This document shows, in pieces, positions 24,816 through 33,133 of a stretch of DNA of 64,000 bases; positions within the stretch are counted from its first letter, which is position 1; each line of letters begins with the position of its first letter. The translations under genes and the position numbers were made by a program. The notes beneath the pieces are model-generated. The model made no database searches and was not told where the DNA came from. It saw nothing but the letters and a program-made list of their open reading frames with translations. Where the stretch lies: assembly GCF_004345665.1 (NCBI RefSeq), contig NZ_SLWR01000005.1, positions 62,001 to 126,000 on the forward strand, given 5' to 3'. This DNA is from Kribbella antiqua (GTDB lineage: Bacteria > Actinomycetota > Actinomycetes > Propionibacteriales > Kribbellaceae).

Positions 24816-26378
24816 CTACGGGCGGCTGAGGGCGTCGGCGGCACCGGCGCCGCCGGAGACCGTCGCCAGGCCGTCGACGTCGGTGGCCACCGGCAGCTCC
24901 AGCAGGTGCTTGCCGAGGTGCTCCGGATCCGGCAGCTCGATCGGATAGACACCGTCGAAGCACGCGCGGCAGAGCCGCTCCTTCGGCACCGTGGTGGCCT
25001 CGACCAGGGTGTCCAGGCTGATGTAGCCGAGCGAGTCGGCGCCGAGCGAGCGGCAGATCTCCTCGGTGTTCAGGCCGTTCGCGATCAGCTCGGCGCGGCT
25101 GGCGAAGTCGATGCCGTAGAAGCACGGCCACTTCACCGGCGGCGCGGTGATCCGTACGTGGATCTCCTTCGCGCCGGCCTCGCGGAGCATCCGGATCACC
25201 GCACGCTGGGTGTTGCCGCGGACGATCGTGTCGTCGACCACAACCAGCCGCTTGCCCTCGATCACCTCGCGCAGCGGGTTCAGCTTCAGCCGGATGCCGA
25301 GCTGACGGATGGTCTGGCTCGGCTGGATGAAGGTGCGGCCGACGTACGCGTTCTTGACCAGGCCTGAGCCGTACGGGATGCCGGACTCCTCGGCGTACCC
25401 GATCGCGCCGGGTACGCCGGACTCCGGCGTGGCGATGACGAGGTCGGCTTCGACCGGGTGCTCACGGGCCAGCCGGCGGCCGATCTCGACCCGGGTGGAG
25501 TGGATCCGCTGACCGGAGATCTGGGTGTCCGGACGGGCCAGGTAGACGAACTCGAACAGGCAGCCCTTCGGGTCGGCCTCGGCGAACCTGGTCGAGCGCA
25601 GCCCTTCGGCGTCGACCGCGACCATCTCACCGGGCTCGATCTCACGGATGAACGAGGCGCCGACGATGTCGAGGGCGGCGGTCTCGCTGGCGATCACCCA
25701 GCCGCGCTCGAGCCGGCCGAGCACCAGCGGGCGGATGCCCTGCGGGTCGCGGGCGGCGTACAGGGTGTTCTCGTCCATGAAGATCAGGCTGTAGGCGCCC
25801 TTGACCTTCGGCAGCACCTTCGCCGCGGCCTGCTCGATGGTCAGGTCCGGGTAGCCGGCCAGCATCGAGGTGAGGATGTCGGTGTCGGAGGACGCGCCGT
25901 GCTTGGCGTTCGCCTTCGCGTGCTCGACCTCGACGTCCAGACCGAGATCGAGGTCGCCGCCGCCGTTGAGGCTGGCGGCGAGCTCACCGGTGTTGGTCAG
26001 GTTGCCGTTGTGACCGAGTGCGATCGACCCGGTCGCGGTGGACCGGAACGTCGGCTGTGCGTTGGCCCACACACTCGACCCGGTGGTCGAGTACCGGCAG
26101 TGGCCGATCGCGATATGCCCGCGCAGCGAGGCCAGAGTCGCCTCGTCGAACGCCTGGCTGACCAGCCCCATGTCCTTGTAGACCAGGATCTGACTGCCGT
26201 TGCTGACCGCTATGCCAGCCGACTCCTGCCCCCGGTGCTGCAGAGCGTAGAGCCCGAAATAGGTGAGTTTGGCGACCTCTTCCCCTGGCGCCCAGACCCC
26301 GAAGACGCCACAAGCGTCCTGCGGGCCGAGATCCTGCGGGTCAAGATCATGAGTGAGCCGACCATCGCCACGAGCCAC
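24816..26378 (-). CDS. purF: Amidophosphoribosyltransferase
   Basis: The protein has 520 residues. A 22-residue propeptide ends before the catalytic Cys in GPQDACGVFGVW, which becomes N-terminal after self-cleavage. The glutaminase half has YALQHRGQESAGI and CRYSTTGSS. The PRTase half has the PRPP loop RLVVVDDTIVRGNTQRA. The C-terminal LCRACFDG cysteines match [4Fe-4S]-type PurF. It makes phosphoribosylamine from PRPP and glutamine, the committed step of purine synthesis, and is feedback inhibited by nucleotides. Confidence 0.97.
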   Translation of the reverse strand: MARGDGRLTHDLDPQDLGPQDACGVFGVWAPGEEVAKLTYFGLYALQHRGQESAGIAVSNGSQILVYKDMGLVSQAFDEATLASLRGHIAIGHCRYSTTGSSVWANAQPTFRSTATGSIALGHNGNLTNTGELAASLNGGGDLDLGLDVEVEHAKANAKHGASSDTDILTSMLAGYPDLTIEQAAAKVLPKVKGAYSLIFMDENTLYAARDPQGIRPLVLGRLERGWVIASETAALDIVGASFIREIEPGEMVAVDAEGLRSTRFAEADPKGCLFEFVYLARPDTQISGQRIHSTRVEIGRRLAREHPVEADLVIATPESGVPGAIGYAEESGIPYGSGLVKNAYVGRTFIQPSQTIRQLGIRLKLNPLREVIEGKRLVVVDDTIVRGNTQRAVIRMLREAGAKEIHVRITAPPVKWPCFYGIDFASRAELIANGLNTEEICRSLGADSLGYISLDTLVEATTVPKERLCRACFDGVYPIELPDPEHLGKHLLELPVATDVDGLATVSGGAGAADALSRP

Positions 26379-26410
26379 ACGAGCAGTCTACGGGACGCCG
26401 CCCGGCGCTC

Positions 26411-26530
26411 TTACCAGCAGATCGCGCCGACGCAGGGTGGCTCACTGCTGCCGGCAGCTGACGCGGTCGTCGGGGCGGCCACCGCGAGAAACAGGGCGAC
26501 GCCGACCACGGTCAGCAACTTCTTGATCAC
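26411..26530 (-). CDS. 39-residue secreted peptide, candidate signal peptide (previously uncalled small gene)
   Basis: The minus strand encodes 39 residues from GTG at 26530 to TAA at 26411. The basic start VIKK and hydrophobic core LLTVVGVALFLAVAA lead to a signal-peptidase-like TTASAA site. After it only about 13 residues remain, ending PPCVGAICW, with two Cys four residues apart that could form a disulfide ring. An AGGGAC lies 6 nt upstream of the GTG. It lies 32 bp upstream of purF and is divergent from the tandem sensor-like regulators at 26631. I know no family for it; a signal, bacteriocin-like peptide or lipid-modified peptide are possible. Confidence 0.7.
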   Translation of the reverse strand: MIKKLLTVVGVALFLAVAAPTTASAAGSSEPPCVGAICW

Positions 26531-26568
26531 AGTTCGTCCCTTCAGAAATAATCCAAGCCATCGATTGA

Positions 26569-26609
26569 TTGCTCATTGTCGACGCGCTCTGTATATGGTC
26601 GGTTCCGAC
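26569..26609 (+). promoter_or_regulatory. Promoter and palindrome for the tandem regulator genes
   Basis: A -35-like TTGCTC (26569-26574) and a -10 TATATG (26592-26597) are spaced by 17 bp. Directly after lies the perfect 12-bp inverted repeat GTCGG-TT-CCGAC (26598-26609), placed where an autoregulator would bind near the transcription start. The secreted-peptide gene reads the other way from this same 100-bp region. Confidence 0.55.
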
Positions 26610-26630
26610 AAGTCGTGAAGGAGAAGGATC

Positions 26631-27614
26631 GTGCTCGAGCCGCTGGGGGTGGACGAAGCCACCTTTGCGGTCTATCACGCCCTTCTCAGCCACCCAGACA
26701 GTACGCCCGAGCAGATTGCGGCGCTAGTTGATCGGCCTCTGGAAGACGTTCAGGAGCTAATGCAGAAGCTCCGCAGACTGGAACTTCTGGTGCCAACGTG
26801 GACCAACCCGGACGGCGAGCACGCGGTCCATCCACGCGTCGGACTGACCAGCCTGGCCGAGCGACGGCGGACCGAGCTCAACACGATGCTGGGCGAACTG
26901 AAGGAAGCCGAGGCATCCGCCGAACTGATCGCCGAGCAGTACAACGAACTGCTGACCGCCCGCACGAGCGGTGACGTCGAGGTACTCAAGGGCCGCGCGA
27001 ACGCGTCTCGTCGGATCGAGGAACTCGCCCTGAAGGCCAGCGAGTCGTTCTGGGGTTTGATACCCGCCCACTTCGACGAATCAATCCCTGAGGTCGACAG
27101 GTCCCCGGACTTCGCGCTGCTCGAGCGCGGGCTCAAGATGCGGACTGTCTACCTCCAGAGCATGACCGCGTCGAGGCAGGCCTTGGAGTACGCGGGGAAG
27201 ATGCACCGCCTCGGCGGCGAGGTACGCGCGACCCCGACCCTGCCGATGCGGCTGCTCATCCTCGACCAGGCAATCGCCATCATGCCGATGGACCCGGAGA
27301 ACCCGACGGCCGGCGCGGTGATCCATCGCACACCGGCCGTCGTCTCGGTCGCCGTCGCCTTGTTCGACGCCTACTGGTCCCGTGCCGTCGAACTCTTCGA
27401 CCCGGACGACCGCGACGACCAGACCGAACTGACTCCACACGAGGCCGAGGTCCTACGCCTCCTCGCCGGCGGCGCCAAGGACGAACAGGTCGCCCGCCTG
27501 CTCGGCATCTCCCTTCGTACGGCGCGACGCATCACCGCCAACCTCTCCGAACGCCTAGACGCCGCCAGCCGCTTCGAACTAGGCGTAGCCGCCGCCAAAC
27601 GCGGCTGGGTCTGA
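26631..27614 (+). CDS. TrmB-like/LuxR-type two-HTH regulator, copy 1
   Basis: The protein has 327 residues. The N-terminal 70 residues form a TrmB/MarR-like winged helix (AVYHALLSHPDSTPEQIAAL). A coiled helical linker (about 75-120) follows. The middle domain has the pattern TPTLPMRLLILDQAIAIMPM, seen in TrmB-type sensor domains. The C-terminus is a LuxR HTH (LTPHEAEVLRLLAGGAKDEQ, then RLLGISLRTARRITANL). Such proteins are frequent in actinobacteria as stand-alone regulators and their ligands are mostly unknown. GTG at 26631 has GAAGGAGAAGG upstream. Divergent from the small secreted peptide. Confidence 0.85.
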   Translation: MLEPLGVDEATFAVYHALLSHPDSTPEQIAALVDRPLEDVQELMQKLRRLELLVPTWTNPDGEHAVHPRVGLTSLAERRRTELNTMLGELKEAEASAELIAEQYNELLTARTSGDVEVLKGRANASRRIEELALKASESFWGLIPAHFDESIPEVDRSPDFALLERGLKMRTVYLQSMTASRQALEYAGKMHRLGGEVRATPTLPMRLLILDQAIAIMPMDPENPTAGAVIHRTPAVVSVAVALFDAYWSRAVELFDPDDRDDQTELTPHEAEVLRLLAGGAKDEQVARLLGISLRTARRITANLSERLDAASRFELGVAAAKRGWV

Positions 27615-27619
27615 CACCA

Positions 27620-28606
27620 TTGTTCGAATCACTGGGCCTCACGGACCGCACAATCACCGTTTACCGTGAATGCCTGCAGAACCCGCGACTGCTGAATCAA
27701 ACCGGGTTTTCGGAGCTCGGCGAGAAACTCGAATTGCCGGCGGACGAAGTCGCCGCCGAAATCGATCACCTCCGCAATCTCGGCCTTGTGGTGCCGCGCT
27801 GGAACATCGCCGACGAGGAATACCCGCTGCATCCGTCGGTCGCATTCGAACGCCTGGCCGCACGCCGGCAGCAGGAAATCGATGATCTGGCCGCGAATCT
27901 CAAGAACGACCAGGTCGCAGCCAATCAGTTCGTCGCCGACTACAGCGATTTCCTGGTGGAGCGCACCGCCCGCGACATCGAAGTCCTCGAGGGACGCGAG
28001 CGCGCGCATCAGCGAATGCAGGACTTCCAGCCGACGAAGTCCTCCTGGGGAATGGTGCCTGCTTCGAAAATCCCCAGCGGCAAGCCAAGCGAAAGTCCTG
28101 ATCAGCCACTACTTGAGCGCGGTATCGACACGCGGTATCTGTTCCCTGAATCCGGGCTGAAGATTCGGGAGATTCGCGAGGTCTGCGAGCATCTCGTGGA
28201 ATATGGCGCCAAGGTCCGCACGGCGGCGTCGGTCCCGATGCGACTGATCATCTTCGACGGGGACACCGCCGTCATGGGCATCGACCCGGATGACACCTCG
28301 GTCGGCGCCGTCGTCCACCACAGCAAGGCTGTCGTGCGCCTGGCTCAGGAGCTCTTCCTGCACTACTGGAAGCACGCTGACGACCCCTTCTCCGACGGCC
28401 CGAGCAACTCCCGCGAGATCAGCTCGCAAGAGGCGGAGTTTCTCAGTCTGCTTGTGCAAGGGGCGACGGATGAGCAGGTGGGGCGGAAGTTGGGGGTTTC
28501 TATGCGGACTGTGCGGCGGATGGCGGCTAAGTTGAGTGAGCAGGTGGGGGCTTCGGGGCGGTTTGAGCTTGGGGTGCGGGCGGCTCAGCGTGGGTGGGTT
28601 AAATAG
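27620..28606 (+). CDS. TrmB-like/LuxR-type two-HTH regulator, copy 2
   Basis: The protein has 328 residues and is a clear paralogue of the gene 5 bp upstream. It has the same N-terminal winged helix (TVYRECLQNPRLLNQTGFSE), helical linker, sensor core (AASVPMRLIIFDGDTAVMGI) and LuxR HTH, ending GRFELGVRAAQRGWVK against SRFELGVAAAKRGWV in copy 1. It uses a TTG start without a visible ribosome site, so it depends on coupling to copy 1. In the last 150 bp codon use switches to G/T-ending codons, unlike the body of the gene. Confidence 0.85.
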   Translation: MFESLGLTDRTITVYRECLQNPRLLNQTGFSELGEKLELPADEVAAEIDHLRNLGLVVPRWNIADEEYPLHPSVAFERLAARRQQEIDDLAANLKNDQVAANQFVADYSDFLVERTARDIEVLEGRERAHQRMQDFQPTKSSWGMVPASKIPSGKPSESPDQPLLERGIDTRYLFPESGLKIREIREVCEHLVEYGAKVRTAASVPMRLIIFDGDTAVMGIDPDDTSVGAVVHHSKAVVRLAQELFLHYWKHADDPFSDGPSNSREISSQEAEFLSLLVQGATDEQVGRKLGVSMRTVRRMAAKLSEQVGASGRFELGVRAAQRGWVK

Positions 28607-28783
28607 GAAATACGGTCAGCCCCAGTCCCAGGTGCGTTTGGGGCGGAATACTGGAAATCGGCAGGACAAAGTAGGCCTCTCGGAAATGGGATGGTGGCCG
28701 GGAGAGATGTTCCTGGCCGATTCCGAGTCAAACAGAGGCGGATATTCGGGGTCAACGGCACTGCGTGTCCGGGGTGGGACGTT

Positions 28784-28797
28784 GGCCGCAGGCGGCC
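28784..28797 (+). terminator. Possible terminator after the regulator pair
   Basis: GGCCGC-AG-GCGGCC is a perfect 6-bp hairpin, followed 12-20 bp later by a short T-rich stretch. It is the only structure noted in the 220 bp between 28606 and the convergent pntB stop; no gene is supported there. Confidence 0.35.
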
Positions 28798-28826
28798 AGA
28801 CCGGCCGTGGTTTAGTTCGCGTCTTT

Positions 28827-30197
28827 TCAGACGGTCTTGAGGGCGGCTAGGAGTTTGGTGAGGGAGTCTCGGGCGTCGCCGAAGAGGAGGGTTGTTCGGG
28901 GGTCGTACAGGAGTTCGTTCTCGATGCCGGCGAAGCCGGGGCGCATCGAACGTTTGAGGAAGATGACTCGCTGTGCCTCGTCGGCGTTGAGAATGGGCAT
29001 CCCGTAGATGGGGGCGCTCGGGGTGTTGCGGGCGGCTGGGTTGACCACGTCGTTGGCGCCGACGACCAGGACGACATCGGTGGACTTGAAGTCGCCGTTG
29101 ATCTCGTCCATCTCGCGCAGCTGCTCGTACGGCACCTGCGCCTCGGCCAGCAGCACGTTCATGTGGCCCGGCATCCGGCCCGCGACCGGGTGGATGGCGT
29201 AGTCGACCTTGACGCCGCGCGCCTGCAGCTCCTCGACCAGGTCCCGCAGGGTGTGCTGCGCCTGCGCGACCGCCAGTCCGTAGCCCGGCACGATGATGAC
29301 CCGGTTCGCGTACCCGAGCAGGATGGCGACGTCCTCCGCACCACCCGAGATGACCGGCCGGTCGGACGCCGTACCGCCGCCCAGCGTCGACCCACCACGG
29401 ACCGCACCGAACAGGATGTTGAAGACGGACCGGCCCATCGCATCGGCCATCAGCTTGGTCAGCAACGTACCGGCGGCGCCGACCAGCGTGCCTGCGACCA
29501 GCAGCAGCGTGTTGCCGAGCACGTAACCACCGGCGGCAACGGTCAGACCGGTGAAGGCGTTCAGCAGCGAGATGACGATCGGTACGTCGGCCCCGCCCAC
29601 CGGCAGCACCAGCATCACACCGATCGCGAGGCCGATCAGGCAGAGCAGGATGCCGACCCACACACGCGGATCGGAGACCAGCCAGCCGGCGAGCGCGATG
29701 CCGCCGAGCACAGACGCGATGAATAGCACCGGCAGACCGGGGAAGATCACCGGCCGGGTCGTCATCAGTTCCTGCAGCTTGGCGAACGTCACGACCGAGC
29801 CAGAGAAGCTGATCGCGCCGACCAGGATGGTGAACGCGGTCGCGATCGCAGCGACCGTCTGCCCGTCGTGAACGTCGCCGAGCTCCATCAGGGCCACCAG
29901 CGCGGCCGCGCCGCCGCCGACGCCGTTGAACAAGGCAACGAGCTGCGGCATGTGGGTCATCTGCACCCGGCGCGACCCGATCACACCGCCGACGGTGCCA
30001 ACGCCGAGCGCGATCAGGATCGGCACCAGGTGGTCAGGCTTGTAGGCGACGAACGTGATCACCACCGCCAGCACCGCGCCCGCGGCGCCGAGCGCGTTGC
30101 CGGCCCGGGCGGACCGGGGTGACGACAGCGCCTTCAGCGCGACGATGAAACAGACCGCGGCGACCAGATAACCGATCTGGGCCCAGGTGGGGATCAC
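28827..30197 (-). CDS. pntB: NAD(P) transhydrogenase subunit beta
   Basis: The protein has 456 residues. Nine or so N-terminal helices form domain II. The C-terminal domain III binds NADP(H), with VIIVPGYGLAVAQAQHTLRD and VDYAIHPVAGRMPGHMNVLL. It couples proton flow across the membrane to hydride transfer from NADH to NADP+. GTG at 30197 overlaps the pntA2 stop by 4 bp. The last part of the gene shows strong C bias on its coding strand. Confidence 0.96.
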   Translation of the reverse strand: MIPTWAQIGYLVAAVCFIVALKALSSPRSARAGNALGAAGAVLAVVITFVAYKPDHLVPILIALGVGTVGGVIGSRRVQMTHMPQLVALFNGVGGGAAALVALMELGDVHDGQTVAAIATAFTILVGAISFSGSVVTFAKLQELMTTRPVIFPGLPVLFIASVLGGIALAGWLVSDPRVWVGILLCLIGLAIGVMLVLPVGGADVPIVISLLNAFTGLTVAAGGYVLGNTLLLVAGTLVGAAGTLLTKLMADAMGRSVFNILFGAVRGGSTLGGGTASDRPVISGGAEDVAILLGYANRVIIVPGYGLAVAQAQHTLRDLVEELQARGVKVDYAIHPVAGRMPGHMNVLLAEAQVPYEQLREMDEINGDFKSTDVVLVVGANDVVNPAARNTPSAPIYGMPILNADEAQRVIFLKRSMRPGFAGIENELLYDPRTTLLFGDARDSLTKLLAALKTV

Positions 30198-30499
30198 TTC
30201 TGCAGCTCCTTCTTGCGCGCCCCCGGACCACGGAACATCTCCAGCATCCGGTCGGTCACGACGAACCCGCCGACCATGTTCACCGTCGCCAGTACGACGG
30301 CCAGCAGCCCGACGACCACCACGATCGCGGACTCGGCCTGGCCGGTGACGATGATGGCGCCGACCAGGATCACCCCGTGGATCGCGTTGGCGCCGGACAT
30401 CAACGGGGTGTGCAGGGTCGACGAGACCTTGCTGATCACCTCGACGCCGACGAACGCCGCGAGTACGAAGATCGTCAAAAGCGCGATGGACTCGGTCAT
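30194..30499 (-). CDS. NAD(P) transhydrogenase subunit alpha part 2 (membrane segment)
   Basis: The protein has 101 residues and three to four helices. The conserved HTPLMSGANAIHGVILVGAI lies at its centre, with MLEMFRGPG near the C-terminus. This is the separate membrane part of the alpha subunit seen when pntA is split in two, giving a three-gene pnt operon. It overlaps both neighbours by 4 bp. Confidence 0.94.
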   Translation of the reverse strand: MTESIALLTIFVLAAFVGVEVISKVSSTLHTPLMSGANAIHGVILVGAIIVTGQAESAIVVVVGLLAVVLATVNMVGGFVVTDRMLEMFRGPGARKKELQK

Positions 30500-31623
30500 G
30501 CCAGCGGGCGTCCTTCCAACAGTTCGCGGGTCGGCTCGTGCAGCACGCTGCCGTCGTGGGTGACGCAGCAGCCGCGGACGATCTCGTCGTCGAAGTCCGG
30601 ATCGAAGGCCGCGTTGCGGGTCATCAGCCGGATCAGGTTCGCGATGTTCTGACCGTAGAGCCGGCTAGCCGGTCCGGCCATCTGGCTGGGCACATTCGCG
30701 CCGCCCCAGACCAAAGCGTTACCAATGGTCAGTTCGGTCCCGGCCACCGAGCCCTCGACGTTGCCGCCCTGCTCGGACGCCAGGTCGACGACGACCGAGC
30801 CCGGCTTCATCTGCTCGACCATCGACCGGGACACCAGCATCGGCGCGGTCCTCCCCGGTACGGCGGCTGTCGTGATCAGCGCGTCCGCCGCGGCGACGAA
30901 CGGCGTCAGGAGTTCACGCTGCAGCTGAGCGCGTTCCGGCGTCATCTCCCGGGCGTAGCCGCCGGGGCCGTCGAGAGTGCCGAGCTCGAGCTCGATCGGG
31001 ACTGCGCCCATCGACGCGATCTCCTCGGCGGCTGCGGTACGGACGTCGTACGCCTTGACCACGGCACCGAGACGCTTGCAGGTCGCGATCGCCTGCAGGC
31101 CAGCCACACCGGCGCCGAGGACGAGGACCTGGGCCGGCGGCACCGTGCCGGCCGCGGTCATGTTCAGCGGGAAGAATCGCGGTAGCCGCTCGGCCGCGAC
31201 GATCGCCGCGCGGTACCCGGCGACGAGCGCCTGGGAGGACAGCGCGTCCATCGACTGGGCTCTCGAGATACGCGGGATCAGTTCCATCGCGAAGATGGTC
31301 AGCTTGGCCCGGGTTGCGGACCGGACCACATCCGGCGGATTCGTCGGCAGGAACGACATCAGCGCCGTACCGGCGTGCAACCGCTGCAGGCGCTCGCGTT
31401 CCAGCGGCTGCACCGACGCGACGATGGTGGCGGCGTGGTCGGCACCCCAGGCAACCTCGGCACCGGCATCGCGGTACTGATCGTCGGAGAACAGCGCCCG
31501 CTCGCCGGCTGCCGGCTCGACGGCCACCTCGTATCCGAGCTCGATGAGTTTCGCGACTTGTTCCGGCACCAGAGCCACCCGGCGCTCGGCCGGTCTGGTC
31601 TCCCGTACGACTGCGATCTTCAC
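30496..31623 (-). CDS. NAD(P) transhydrogenase subunit alpha part 1 (NAD-binding)
   Basis: The protein has 375 residues, in the alanine dehydrogenase/PntA family. KIAVVRETRPAERRVALVPE opens the protein; QVLVLGAGVAGLQAIATCKR (~165) is the Rossmann NAD site. A soluble domain I protein, it binds NADH. The GTG start at 31623 is where family similarity begins; the ORF is open upstream without similarity. The M20 peptidase gene ends 43 bp before it on the same strand. Confidence 0.94.
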   Translation of the reverse strand: MKIAVVRETRPAERRVALVPEQVAKLIELGYEVAVEPAAGERALFSDDQYRDAGAEVAWGADHAATIVASVQPLERERLQRLHAGTALMSFLPTNPPDVVRSATRAKLTIFAMELIPRISRAQSMDALSSQALVAGYRAAIVAAERLPRFFPLNMTAAGTVPPAQVLVLGAGVAGLQAIATCKRLGAVVKAYDVRTAAAEEIASMGAVPIELELGTLDGPGGYAREMTPERAQLQRELLTPFVAAADALITTAAVPGRTAPMLVSRSMVEQMKPGSVVVDLASEQGGNVEGSVAGTELTIGNALVWGGANVPSQMAGPASRLYGQNIANLIRLMTRNAAFDPDFDDEIVRGCCVTHDGSVLHEPTRELLEGRPLA

Positions 31624-31666
31624 TCGCCGAAACCTATGCCAAACACTGGGTCGCCGGAAAGCCCGA

Positions 31667-33013
31667 TCACGCTTGCCCGGAAACTTGCTGGGCCAGGTTC
31701 TGCAGGAGCAGGGCCTCGGCCAGGCAGACCTTGGTGAACTCGGCCAGGTGCAGACCCTCGTCGATCCCGTGCGCCCGGGTGTCCGGATCCTCCACGCCGG
31801 TGACCAGAATCGACGCCTGTGGGAAGGTCTGCTGGAACTCCGCGATGAACGGAATCGACCCGCCCATCCCCATGTCGATCGGCTCGACGCCCCAGGCTTC
31901 CTTGAAGGCGGACCGGGCCGCTTCATATCCGGCGCCGCGTGCGTTGACGCTGCACGGCTGACCGAGCTGCCCCTCGGTCACGGTCACCTGCGCACCCCAA
32001 GGCGCATTCCGCTCCAGGTGATCGCGAAGCGCCGCGCTCGCCTTGATCGCGTCGTCGCCCGGCGCGACCCGAAGGCTCACCTTGGCCCGCGCGACCGGCA
32101 CCAGCGTGTTGCTCGCGTCCGCGACCGCCGGTGCATCAATAGCCAGTACGGCGATCGCCGGGCGCGTCCACAACCGGTCGACCAACGAGCCCGACCCGGT
32201 CAGGCGGACGGAGTCCAGCACACTCGACTCGGCGCGCAGCCGGTCCTCTGGGTACTCCACATCGGCCGCCCGGCTCGCGTGCAGGCCATCGACCGCGACA
32301 TCGCCCTTGTCGTCGTGCAAAGTGGCGAGCAGCCGGCACAACGTCGTCAGCGCATCCGGGATCGGGCCGCCGAACAAGCCGGAATGGACCGCGTGGTCCA
32401 GCGTCCGCACCTGGACGTACGCCTCGACCAAACCGCGCAGGGACACGGTCAGCGCCGGCCGGCCCACGTCCCAGTTGCCCGAGTCCGCGATCACGATCGC
32501 GTCGGCGGCCAGCTCGGCGGAGTACTCGTCCAGCAGCTGCAGCAGGGTCGGCGAACCGATCTCCTCCTCGCCCTCGACGAACACCGTCACGCCCACCGGC
32601 AGATCGTTGCCAAAGGCCCGTACGGCGGCCAGATGCGCCGCGATGCCGGCCTTGTCGTCGGCCGCACCCCGGCCGTACAACCGGTCTCCACGCTCGGTCG
32701 GCTCGAACGGGTCGGAGGTCCACTGCTCCACCGGACCGGTCGGCTGTACGTCGTGATGCGCGTACAGCAGCACCGTCGGCCGCCCGGCCGGCGCGGGCTT
32801 CTTCGCGATCACCGCCGGCGCACCAGCGCCGGCCCGGACGATGTTCACCGTGAAGCCCTCGGCCTCGAAGAGCGCGGCCGTCGCCTCCGCGGACCGCTGG
32901 ACGTCGGCCGCACGGGCCGGATCGGCGCTGACCGACGGGATCCGGACGAGGTCCTCGAGGTCGGCACGAACACTGGGCAGAACGCGGTCGATCGCCGCGG
33001 ACAGATCGGTCAT
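31667..33013 (-). CDS. M20 family dipeptidase
   Basis: The protein has 448 residues and is a zinc peptidase of the M20 dipeptidase type. Metal motifs are LLYAHHDVQPTGPVEQW (His, with Asp two residues on), GRGAADDKAG (bridging Asp), FVEGEEEIGSP (Glu-Glu) and a late His in HGIDEGLHL. The dimerisation domain interrupts the catalytic part (AVHSGLFGGPIPDAL). It hydrolyses dipeptides or acylated amino acids in the cytoplasm. ATG at 33013. Confidence 0.92.
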   Translation of the reverse strand: MTDLSAAIDRVLPSVRADLEDLVRIPSVSADPARAADVQRSAEATAALFEAEGFTVNIVRAGAGAPAVIAKKPAPAGRPTVLLYAHHDVQPTGPVEQWTSDPFEPTERGDRLYGRGAADDKAGIAAHLAAVRAFGNDLPVGVTVFVEGEEEIGSPTLLQLLDEYSAELAADAIVIADSGNWDVGRPALTVSLRGLVEAYVQVRTLDHAVHSGLFGGPIPDALTTLCRLLATLHDDKGDVAVDGLHASRAADVEYPEDRLRAESSVLDSVRLTGSGSLVDRLWTRPAIAVLAIDAPAVADASNTLVPVARAKVSLRVAPGDDAIKASAALRDHLERNAPWGAQVTVTEGQLGQPCSVNARGAGYEAARSAFKEAWGVEPIDMGMGGSIPFIAEFQQTFPQASILVTGVEDPDTRAHGIDEGLHLAEFTKVCLAEALLLQNLAQQVSGQA

Positions 33014-33133
33014 GCGCCTACCGTACGGCGTCCGTTCGCCGGCGCGACGCTCGGAACACCTGAGCACGTTACTCGTTGCCGATCTACTCTGAAATTCTCG
33101 TAGGTTTCCGCCCAACCGAAGAGGACAACAGCC

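Noticed and set aside
28607-28826. Second small secreted-peptide gene beside the regulator pair
   Set aside because: Both strands were read for a basic start plus hydrophobic core; none with a ribosome site was found.
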